Below, one piece after another: positions 1-5,475 of a stretch of DNA of 9,065 nt. Positions within the stretch are counted from its first letter, which is position 1; each line of letters begins with the position of its first letter. The position numbers and the translations under genes are program-made. Origin of the DNA: JBAUHN01 sp049680295 (GTDB taxonomy: Bacteria; Pseudomonadota; Alphaproteobacteria; Rhodobacterales; Rhodobacteraceae); the NCBI GenBank assembly GCA_049680295.1, contig JBAUHN010000264.1, forward strand, positions 1-9,065, written 5' to 3'. The notes beneath the pieces were generated by a model. The model was given only the letters and a program-made list of their open reading frames with translations, did not search any database and was not told the origin of the DNA.

Positions 1-691
1 GGCCAAGCTCAGTCGCCACGGCAAACACCCGCTCGATCTGCGTTGTGTCAAAGGCGATGCCTTCGCAAAACCCGTCAACGGCGTCGACAAGACCCATCGC
101 ATGGGCCGTGCGGAGCGTCGGAATGCACACCGCGTCTATATAGTCGTCGGGTCGGCCCGCATAGTCTGCAGGGACCGCATGTGCGCCCAGAAAACTGGTC
201 CGCACATCAATCGGGCGCGCCTGCGAGATCTGGCGGGCCACGCGCAGCATTTTCAACTCGGTGTCTTGGTCCAGCCCGTAGCCGGACTTCACTTCGATCA
301 GCGTCACACCTTCGGCAATCATCGCATCAACGCGCGTCAGAGCATCTGCAAGCAACGCGTCTTCGGACGCATTGCGCGTTGCCGTCACCGTGGAAACAAT
401 GCCACCGCCTGCCTTGGCGATCTCTTCGTAGCTGGCACCGTTCAGACGTTGTTCGAATTCAGCCGCGCGGTTGCCGCCAAAGACGATGTGTGTGTGGCAA
501 TCAATCAATGCAGGCGTGACAAGTCGTCCACCCAGATCGTGGGTCGGTTGATTTTGGTATACAGCGGGCAGATCAGCCGCAGGGCCGACCCATGCGATTT
601 GCGGCCCCTCCAGTGCGACCACTCCATTTGCAACCAGACCAAAGCTGTCGTCACTTCGCAGGGTCGCGATATGTCCATTGGTCAAAAGCAT
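1..691 (-). CDS. hutI: Imidazolonepropionase HutI, N-terminal part (runs off the left edge)
   Basis: HutI is a cytosolic metal-dependent amidohydrolase that opens imidazolone-5-propionate to N-formimidoyl-L-glutamate, the third step of histidine breakdown. Translating the reverse strand from the ATG at 691 gives 230 open codons with no stop, so the 3' part lies outside the window; the family is about 400 residues long. Visible landmarks are the metal-binding HTH (His66 and His68) in DCHTHIVFGGNR, the following EFEQRLNGASYEEIAKAGGG block, the VEVKSGYGL-like stretch (here IEVKSGYGLD, about 132-141) and LGAHAVP (about 168-174), all typical of HutI. The C-terminal metal and catalytic residues are not visible. 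The ATG at 691 was chosen because AAGTGAG lies about 8 nt upstream; a GTG at 703 is possible but less likely. It diverges from hutF and shares its promoter region. Confidence 0.93.
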   Translation of the reverse strand, partial: MLLTNGHIATLRSDDSFGLVANGVVALEGPQIAWVGPAADLPAVYQNQPTHDLGGRLVTPALIDCHTHIVFGGNRAAEFEQRLNGASYEEIAKAGGGIVSTVTATRNASEDALLADALTRVDAMIAEGVTLIEVKSGYGLDQDTELKMLRVARQISQARPIDVRTSFLGAHAVPADYAGRPDDYIDAVCIPTLRTAHAMGLVDAVDGFCEGIAFDTTQIERVFAVATELG

Positions 692-716
692 CGGCAGACT
701 CACTTGCTAAACAGCG

Positions 717-745
717 TGTTCAGTGTTTTTATGTGCATACATAAT
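717..745 (+). promoter_or_regulatory. Weak candidate promoter for hutF-hutC
   Basis: TGTTCA (717-722) and CATAAT (740-745), 17 bp apart, would place transcription initiation near 752, just ahead of the hutF ATG at 768. The -35 match is poor. The -10 box overlaps the dyad at 731-742. This candidate is less convincing than the leftward promoter in the same region. Confidence 0.3.
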
Positions 746-756
746 AAATTTGTCAA
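728..756 (-). promoter_or_regulatory. Candidate sigma-70 promoter for hutI
   Basis: Read on the reverse strand, a perfect TTGACA (751-756) is followed after 17 bp by CATAAA (728-733), a fair -10 box. Transcription would start near 721, giving a leader of about 30 nt before the hutI ATG. The spacer contains the dyad at 731-742, so a bound repressor would block it. The assignment rests on consensus matching only. Confidence 0.5.
731..742. promoter_or_regulatory. Candidate HutC operator between hutI and hutF
   Basis: ATGTGCATACAT is an imperfect dyad: the four outer base pairs (ATGT...ACAT) are symmetric and the central GCAT is not. Known HutC and related GntR/UTRA operators centre on a TGTA-TACA-like dyad, which this resembles. 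It sits in the spacer of the leftward promoter and overlaps the -10 of the rightward candidate, so one repressor could control both hut arms. HutC is encoded in the rightward arm, which implies autoregulation. A second small dyad, AACAGCGTGTT (710-720), lies just beside it. Binding is inferred, not seen. Confidence 0.45.
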
Positions 757-767
757 GCGAGACTGCT

Positions 768-2132
768 ATGAAAACGATCTGGGCGAAAACCGCATTGCTC
801 CCAAACGGCTGGGCGTCAGATGTCCGGATTGACATAGGCGACGACGGACGGATTTCGGGCGTCCAGAGCGATACAGCGATGACAGTTACACCATCCGATA
901 TACTGTTGCCGGCGCCGGTGAACGTGCATAGCCATGCGTTTCAAAGGGCCATGGCGGGGTTGACTGAGCGGCGTGGGCCCAACCCAAACGACAGTTTCTG
1001 GACATGGCGGCAGCTGATGTTTCGCTTTCTTGACAGGCTGACACCAGACCATGTCGAGGCGATTACCGCCTTTGTTCAGATGGAAATGCTGGAAGCAGGC
1101 TATGCCACAAATGCCGAATTCCATTACCTGCATCATCAACCAGGCGGCGCGCCCTATGACAACATCGCTGAGATGTCCGCACGGGTTGCCGCCGCGACGT
1201 CGCAGTCAGGAATTGGATTATGTCTGTTGCCTGTCCACTATGAATTTGGTGGATGCGACGGGCGCGAATTGACCGCAGGGCAGATACGGTTCGGGAATGA
1301 TTTGGACCGGTTTCAATCCTTGCATCTCGGGGCGATGCAGTCATTGTCGTCGCTTCCCGCGGATACTTCGCACGGTGTTGCGCCGCATTCGCTGCGTGCT
1401 GTCGGTGCCCAAGCCCTGCAATCTTACGCGTCAATTTTTCCATCAGGTCCGATTCATATGCATCTGGCGGAACAGCTAGCCGAAGTGGACGAAGTGCAGG
1501 CACATTGGGGGGCACGCCCTGTCGATTGGGCGCTGGATAACATCGGGTTGGACGCGCGCTGGTGCCTCATTCACTGCACCCAAATGACACCGCAGGAAAC
1601 CATTCGGCTGGCAGGGTCAGGGGCTGTTGCGGGTCTTTGCCCGATTACCGAAAGCAGCCTTGGGGACGGCATATTTGACGCTGTACGATGGATAGATGCC
1701 GGCGGTGCCATCGCCATCGGGTCCGACAGCAACATTCGCATCGCGCTTAGCGAGGAGCTGCGAACCCTCGACTATTCGCAACGGCTGCGCGATGGCACAC
1801 GGGCGGCTTTGGCCTCACCCGAAATGTCGACGGGGCGCAGGATGTTTGATGAAATCCTGCGCGGTGGCGCGCAGGCCGTGCAGCGTAAAACCGGGCGGAT
1901 TGAGGTGGGCTATTGGGCCGACATGCTGGCCCTTGATACCGACAACCCGCATATGTGGGAACGATCCGGCGACACCGCGTTGGACGCGTGGATTTTCGCA
2001 GGAGACGACGGTTTGGTGAAGGATGTTTGGTCTGCCGGACGACACATGATAGTGAACGGCGAACACGTTGCGCGGGCGGGTATTATCGCGGCCTACAAGC
2101 GCACAATTGAGGCATTGAAAGACGCTTTATGA
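768..2132 (+). CDS. hutF: Formimidoylglutamate deiminase HutF
   Basis: HutF is a zinc amidohydrolase that deiminates N-formimidoyl-L-glutamate to N-formyl-L-glutamate and ammonia. This step defines the five-step histidine pathway, in which HutG then removes formate. The protein is 454 residues, the normal family length. Key residues fall in the expected order: the metal-binding HSH at His54 and His56, the catalytic-region APHSLRA (about 205-211), HMHLAEQ with His232 and Glu235, His269 in LIHCTQM, the CPITESSLGDG block (about 291-301) and Asp320 in IGSDSN. The spacing agrees with characterised Pseudomonas HutF as I remember it. The ATG at 768 is preferred, with AGCGAGA about 6 nt upstream; an in-frame GTG at 723 would run the coding region through the promoter and operator. 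The stop overlaps the hutC start (ATGA), showing translational coupling. Confidence 0.95.
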   Translation: MKTIWAKTALLPNGWASDVRIDIGDDGRISGVQSDTAMTVTPSDILLPAPVNVHSHAFQRAMAGLTERRGPNPNDSFWTWRQLMFRFLDRLTPDHVEAITAFVQMEMLEAGYATNAEFHYLHHQPGGAPYDNIAEMSARVAAATSQSGIGLCLLPVHYEFGGCDGRELTAGQIRFGNDLDRFQSLHLGAMQSLSSLPADTSHGVAPHSLRAVGAQALQSYASIFPSGPIHMHLAEQLAEVDEVQAHWGARPVDWALDNIGLDARWCLIHCTQMTPQETIRLAGSGAVAGLCPITESSLGDGIFDAVRWIDAGGAIAIGSDSNIRIALSEELRTLDYSQRLRDGTRAALASPEMSTGRRMFDEILRGGAQAVQRKTGRIEVGYWADMLALDTDNPHMWERSGDTALDAWIFAGDDGLVKDVWSAGRHMIVNGEHVARAGIIAAYKRTIEALKDAL

Positions 2133-2830
2133 ACACGCCCTCGTTTCGCAATTGGCAGACTGTGCAGACCGAAGTTCTGCGCCGCATTCATGCCCGCGAA
2201 TGGAAACCTGGCGATCTGATCCCGAACGAGGCTGATCTGGCCATGGAGTTCGGCTGCGCCCGCACCACCGTGAACCGCGCCTTACGGGCAGTTGCAGACT
2301 CGGGCCTGTTGGATCGACGGCGCAAGGCAGGCACGCGGGTTGCGACGCAGCCTGTTGCCAAGGCGACTTTGAACATCGCTGTGATCCGCAACGAGATCGA
2401 AGAAAGGGGCCACGAATATCGGTATCGTCGCATTGCACGCGATAAGATCGTGCCGCCTGCGGCAGTCAGCAAGGCCATGAAAACATCAGCGGGTCGCCCA
2501 CTACTGCATGTTTGCGCCCTACATTTGGCAAACGAAATACCTTACGCATTTGAGGATCGGTGGATCAACACCGAAGTCGTTCCTGATGCTTTATGCGAGA
2601 ATTTCGAGACAATCAGCGCAAACGAATGGTTACTGAAACACGCTCCTTATACCCATGGCGAGATATTCTTTGCCGCGACCTCAGCGACCCGCGATGAGGC
2701 CGCTGTTCTTAGATGCCCGGCAAAGAGTGCATTGTTCACAATCGACCGTGTGACATGGGATGGTGTTTCGCCAGTGACCAAAGTGCGCCTTCTTTTTGGC
2801 CCCGGGCACCAACTTCGCACAGCCCTTTGA
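2129..2830 (+). CDS. hutC: Histidine utilization repressor HutC (GntR family, UTRA domain)
   Basis: This is a 233-residue DNA-binding repressor of the histidine-utilisation genes, whose usual inducer is urocanate. Residues about 7-75 form a GntR winged helix-turn-helix, with the typical features PGDLIPNEADLAMEFGCART, the recognition-helix TTVNRALRAVADSGLL and the wing RRRKAGTRV. Residues about 90-230 are a UTRA ligand-binding domain, including LLHVCALHLAN and FEDRWIN. It overlaps the hutF stop by 4 bp and is co-transcribed with it, so it should be autoregulated through the dyad upstream of hutF. The identification rests on domain architecture plus operon context: an isolated GntR/UTRA protein could not be named, but fusion to a hutF operon makes HutC very likely. 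No clear hairpin plus T-run terminator follows its TGA. Confidence 0.93.
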   Translation: MNTPSFRNWQTVQTEVLRRIHAREWKPGDLIPNEADLAMEFGCARTTVNRALRAVADSGLLDRRRKAGTRVATQPVAKATLNIAVIRNEIEERGHEYRYRRIARDKIVPPAAVSKAMKTSAGRPLLHVCALHLANEIPYAFEDRWINTEVVPDALCENFETISANEWLLKHAPYTHGEIFFAATSATRDEAAVLRCPAKSALFTIDRVTWDGVSPVTKVRLLFGPGHQLRTAL

Positions 2831-2860
2831 CCGCTACGTGCCAAGCAAACGTTCGCTGCA

Positions 2861-2986
2861 TCACCGGAACGCGGTAATTTGAGCTTGAAGCCGCCAGCCG
2901 CGTCTTTGCAGTTCATCAACATGAGGTGTTACCCAGAGCGACCACTTGAGTTTGTTGAAGAAATCCGACGGACGATACCGTGTCGA
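2861..2986 (-). pseudogene. Possible remnant of an IS5-like transposase C terminus
   Basis: On the reverse strand, codons from 2986 to the TGA at 2861-2863 read TRYRPSDFFNKLK followed by VTPHVDEL. IS5-group DDE transposases commonly end with a similar arrangement, FF(N/C)KLK, then a short basic run, then V(A/T)TRYDKL, then a hydrophobic helix. The hydrophobic final helix is not preserved here (QRRGWRLQAQITAFR instead), which would fit a frameshift or decay. No start codon, ribosome-binding site or upstream catalytic Asp/Glu residues are present, and I could not find terminal inverted repeats. The match covers only about 20 positions, so chance is not excluded. Confidence 0.3.
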
Positions 2987-3020
2987 CGGCTGTGTTGGAA
3001 GGCAGAGCGGAGAAAAACCC

Positions 3021-3167
3021 ATGTCCAGAATCCAGCTTCCGGCCATTAAGTCAAAACGCCGGCTTTGGAGCAAAGGACGTCTGATTAATCAAAAGCGCCC
3101 ATTGCTCCCGAAACAAGTCTGGGCCATTCGTGCCCGGCTTGAACTTGCGGGCAAGCCAGGGTCCTGA
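3021..3167 (+). pseudogene. N-terminal remnant of a small tyrosine recombinase/integrase
   Basis: The frame opens at an ATG (3021) with GGAG 8 nt upstream and codes 48 residues before a TGA. From residue 10 on, the peptide (RRLWSKGRLINQKRPLLPK, then QVWAIRARLELAG) matches from memory the conserved start of a roughly 200-residue tyrosine recombinase common in alphaproteobacteria. In that family the start continues directly into the core domain (RDLALFNLAIDSKLRGCDLV). Here homology stops abruptly after LELAG, the frame ends a few codons later, and no downstream frame restores the core domain or the catalytic Arg/His/Tyr residues. It is therefore a truncated, inactive relic. It marks past insertion or recombination between the hut genes and the catabolic locus. 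Confidence 0.62.
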
Positions 3168-3514
3168 CCCAAGGTTTTGCTTGTCCCGAGCCATCATTTT
3201 TGCAACGTGGTGCAAATGGCAGTGCCGCGCATTTCTGACCCAATCTGGTCCTTCAAAGGCTTCGATCTGCGGCAAATCTAAAACTGACCGTTTGCTGTCT
3301 GACGGCAGCGTTGATCCTTATTCCGTGCGGTCATTGAAGCGCGCTGTCAAACAGCGGCTGTCAGGCATGAGGGGCCATAAACTGTCCAAAGGCGGATTGT
3401 TTCTTTGCCATCGTGGGTATTGTTATCGGCGCCACATCGCTGCTCGGACGGGTTCATCACCGGATAGTTCTACGACGCATCAGGGATTTCGGGTGGTGTG
3501 GCCGGATTGAGCGG

Positions 3515-4651
3515 TCAGCTCATTTCTGCGTAAAGTGTTTGAAATTGCATCAGATCTTCGGGGATGCCGGTAATGCCCAGACCGGGACCATCGCCGCAGG
3601 CCCACATGCCACCCGCTACTGGTTCCCGCCCTTCAAAGAACGATGTTCTCAACGGGTTGTCGTTCACGTCGACCTCCAAAAGTCCGTCGCCGCCTGCGCC
3701 TGCCAACAACTCTGCCGACGCGGCCATGCCGATGCCAGCCCCCAAGAAATGCGGAAAATAGCGACGGCCGTTGGCAAGCGCGTTCCGGGCCACGGCAAGG
3801 CATGCAGTAATGCCACCCCATTTAGCGACATCCGGTTGGATAACCGAGAGCGCACCTGCGCTGATAGCGTGATGGAACGCAGCTTCGCCTATAATATTTT
3901 CACCCCCGGCCAAGGGGATTGGCGAGTTTTGGGCCAGGGCCTGCCACTCAGCCGCATCAGCGAAGACTGGCAGCGGTTCTTCCAGCCAATGCAGTGGGAC
4001 GCCCGAGACACCGGCGATGAATTCCTGCGCCTCCTGCAATGACCAGCCTTGATTGGCGTCGCAGGCCATCAGTTCATTGTCGGCCAAACCGGCGTGAATG
4101 TCGTGGACAGCCGCGATGTCCGCGCCCATGTCAAAGCCCACTTTTAGCTTGAACCGCTGGTGTCCTTGGGCACGTGCACGGGGCATTAGGTCGCCAGCAG
4201 CGCTGATCTGAATCCCACTTGCATAGGCCGGTACGCGGTCGGGCGCATCATCACGGATCAAACGGCGCAGCGGCGTGCCCGCGCGCCGTGCAGTCATGTC
4301 CCAGACAGCAATATCCAAGCCCGCGATCACCTGCGCAAAGGGTCCCTCTTCGCCGCATTGCACGGCACGTATTCGGGTCTGCGCGTCCAGTTTGCGGAAG
4401 AACTCAGTTGGTGTTTTCGCGGTGGTCCCGAGCACCAGATGTGCGACGTCCATTTTCAGAAGACGCACACGATGTTCAGCACCCGCGGCGGGCCAGTTTG
4501 CCCAAATCTCGCCCCAGCCAAAGGCACCGTCCCGATCTTCAACCCGCACTAGCACTGCCGGGCGGTCATGCATCACACCAAATGACGTTGCGACAGGTTT
4601 TCGGGTTGGGGACCGGAAAGCCCAGGCCTGAATACGAGTGATGTTGATCAT
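3515..4651 (-). CDS. Enolase-superfamily enzyme, mandelate racemase/muconate lactonizing type (MR subgroup)
   Basis: This 378-residue protein has the two-domain enolase fold: an N-terminal capping domain (about 1-125) and a TIM barrel with all key residues. These are the KxK motif (Lys168 and Lys170 in FKLKVGF), metal ligands in CDANQGW (Asp198), WLEEPL (Glu224/Glu225) and GGEN (Glu251), and the acid-base pair Asp274 (IQPDVAKWGG) and His301 (PHFLGAGIG). The 27-residue Asp-to-His spacing equals that of mandelate racemase (270 and 297), placing it in the MR subgroup, whose members abstract a proton alpha to a carboxylate and racemise or, more often, dehydrate acid sugars. The substrate cannot be read from sequence. 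Its ATG overlaps the stop of the upstream GntR gene (ATGA), so the two are co-transcribed. The divergent oxidoreductase-sulfatase operon suggests it acts on the carboxylic acid that operon yields. Confidence 0.9.
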   Translation of the reverse strand: MINITRIQAWAFRSPTRKPVATSFGVMHDRPAVLVRVEDRDGAFGWGEIWANWPAAGAEHRVRLLKMDVAHLVLGTTAKTPTEFFRKLDAQTRIRAVQCGEEGPFAQVIAGLDIAVWDMTARRAGTPLRRLIRDDAPDRVPAYASGIQISAAGDLMPRARAQGHQRFKLKVGFDMGADIAAVHDIHAGLADNELMACDANQGWSLQEAQEFIAGVSGVPLHWLEEPLPVFADAAEWQALAQNSPIPLAGGENIIGEAAFHHAISAGALSVIQPDVAKWGGITACLAVARNALANGRRYFPHFLGAGIGMAASAELLAGAGGDGLLEVDVNDNPLRTSFFEGREPVAGGMWACGDGPGLGITGIPEDLMQFQTLYAEMS

Positions 4652-5376
4652 GCAAGAAGGTCCATATCAAGGCGGACAAAATCACTGCGGTAGGTGACAT
4701 CCGCAAGATAGATTACGCGATCCTGATCGTCGCAAATGACGCGCCGGACTTCGACTACGGGGTCACCGACGGCAAGGTGCAGCAATCCGGCGGTGTCATA
4801 GTCACACTTGCCGATCGTCAGGGATTGTTGCGCACGGGCGACTTCGATGTCAGAGGAATCAACAAGGATCGGCAAGGCAAGCTGAGTTCGGAATTCTTCC
4901 TCGTGTCGGGCGAACACGCCTTTCTCGAAGTAGATCGAGATCACGCAATAGGTTTCGCCATCCCGGGTGTGGGTGCGTCGCAAAAGGCGATATCCGCCGT
5001 CTGAAAGAACACCAATTTTCGGAGCGCCGGGGACGTCAGCGTCGCGGTCTTCCAATAGGTCAAGAGCAGGTTTGTCACCCCGGTAGTGATCAGCCAATGT
5101 CGTCAACCGGGTGTCAAGACGCAGACGATCCCGCACCGGTGGCGGTGGTAGGACAGTGGTTCCACGCCCGCGCCGTGATTCCAAAAGTCTTTCTTCTTCG
5201 AGAATTTTCAAGGCTTGCCGAACGGTAATCTTGGCGACGGAATATTCCGCTGAAAGTTCTGAAATTGTTGGCAAAAGCTCCCCGGTTTTCCAGACGCCAC
5301 GGTCAATATCCTGGCGCAGGATCTCGGCGATCTGAAGGTAAAGCGGGGATCGACTTTGCCGAAGTGTTTTTGTCAT
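4648..5376 (-). CDS. GntR-family transcriptional regulator with UTRA domain
   Basis: This 242-residue regulator has a GntR winged helix-turn-helix at about 10-76 (SPLYLQIAEILRQDI, LLPTISELSAEYSVAKITV with the recognition helix RQALKILEEERLL, wing ESRRGRGTTVL). A UTRA effector domain follows at about 92-238. UTRA regulators usually sense a small catabolite of the genes they sit beside and lose DNA binding when it is present. The gene is first of a two-gene leftward unit with the enolase-superfamily gene and diverges from the GMC-ALDH-sulfatase operon, so it is probably the local repressor of both. The ATG at 5376 has no strong Shine-Dalgarno (AAGGTC is about 11 nt upstream). It is a paralogue type of HutC but has no histidine genes around it, so HutC function is unlikely. 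Confidence 0.9.
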   Translation of the reverse strand: MTKTLRQSRSPLYLQIAEILRQDIDRGVWKTGELLPTISELSAEYSVAKITVRQALKILEEERLLESRRGRGTTVLPPPPVRDRLRLDTRLTTLADHYRGDKPALDLLEDRDADVPGAPKIGVLSDGGYRLLRRTHTRDGETYCVISIYFEKGVFARHEEEFRTQLALPILVDSSDIEVARAQQSLTIGKCDYDTAGLLHLAVGDPVVEVRRVICDDQDRVIYLADVTYRSDFVRLDMDLLA

Positions 5377-5390
5377 GGGGTGGTCTGACC

Positions 5391-5419
5391 TTGGTAAGTT
5401 CTAAAAACCTATATATAGA
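5391..5419 (+). promoter_or_regulatory. Weak candidate promoter for the GMC-ALDH-sulfatase operon
   Basis: TTGGTA (5391-5396) and TATAGA (5414-5419) are separated by 17 bp, each matching 4 of 6 consensus positions. Transcription would begin near 5427, about 50 nt before the first gene. The left arm of the 12-bp inverted repeat lies in the spacer, which would suit repression. Confidence 0.35.
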
Positions 5420-5469
5420 TTTTTTGTTGCAATGCCAGCGCAATTCGATTAATCCTATTTTTAGAACTT
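5396..5469. repeat. Perfect 12-bp inverted repeat, candidate GntR operator pair
   Basis: AAGTTCTAAAAA (5396-5407) recurs as its exact reverse complement TTTTTAGAACTT (5458-5469). The arm centres are 62 bp apart, close to six helical turns, so two bound dimers would face the same side of the DNA. The left arm lies in the spacer of the rightward candidate promoter; the right arm ends just before the ribosome-binding site of the first rightward gene. The location, between a GntR gene and its divergent operon, makes an operator role likely. Binding itself is inferred. Confidence 0.55.
5403..5424. promoter_or_regulatory. AT-rich palindrome in the divergent promoter region
   Basis: CTATATATAG (5409-5418) is a perfect 10-bp palindrome. 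It is flanked by A5 on the left and T5 on the right with one mismatched pair between (C5408/A5419), making a 22-bp imperfect dyad. It overlaps the candidate -10 box for the rightward operon and the left arm of the 12-bp inverted repeat. It may be a regulator site, or simply the melting region shared by two divergent promoters. Confidence 0.4.
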
Positions 5470-5475
5470 TTAGGG

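Larger units (their letters stand above)
2831..3514. other. Gene-free stretch with decayed mobile-element traces
   Basis: This 684-bp gap lies between the ends of two convergent genes, hutC and the enolase-superfamily gene. Open frames are short, overlapping and on both strands. Two recognisable remnants are listed separately: an IS5-like transposase end (- strand) and a tyrosine-recombinase N terminus (+ strand). From 3168 to 3514 I recognise nothing: the longest forward frame (3130-3510, 126 codons) has no ribosome-binding site and no family features. Small dyads exist (3159-3170, 3294-3309, 3508-3522), but none is followed by a T run, so I call no terminator. Confidence 0.7.

Noticed and set aside
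723..767. Upstream GTG start extending hutF by 15 codons
   Set aside because: The extension has no ribosome-binding site, runs through the candidate promoter and operator, and adds residues that HutF proteins lack; the ATG at 768 gives normal family length.
101..832. 243-codon open frame on the + strand over the hutI region
   Set aside because: Antisense to hutI, whose reverse-strand product carries all expected N-terminal motifs; it also runs through the divergent promoter.
3294..3309. Hairpin GCTGTC-TGAC-GGCAGC as a terminator for hutC or the remnants
   Set aside because: Short stem with a G-T pair and no following T run; far from any gene end.
3130..3510. 126-codon open frame on the + strand in the gene-free stretch
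   Set aside because: No ribosome-binding site, no recognisable domain, composition typical of a random frame, and it overlaps the integrase relic out of frame.
3508..3522. Hairpin TGAGC-GGTCA-GCTCA at the stop codon of the enolase-superfamily gene, as a terminator
   Set aside because: Only five base pairs, lying across the stop codon, with no T run on either strand.
3413..4042. 209-codon open frame on the + strand
   Set aside because: Most of it is antisense to the enolase-superfamily gene, whose motifs are fully conserved on the other strand; it is a shadow frame.
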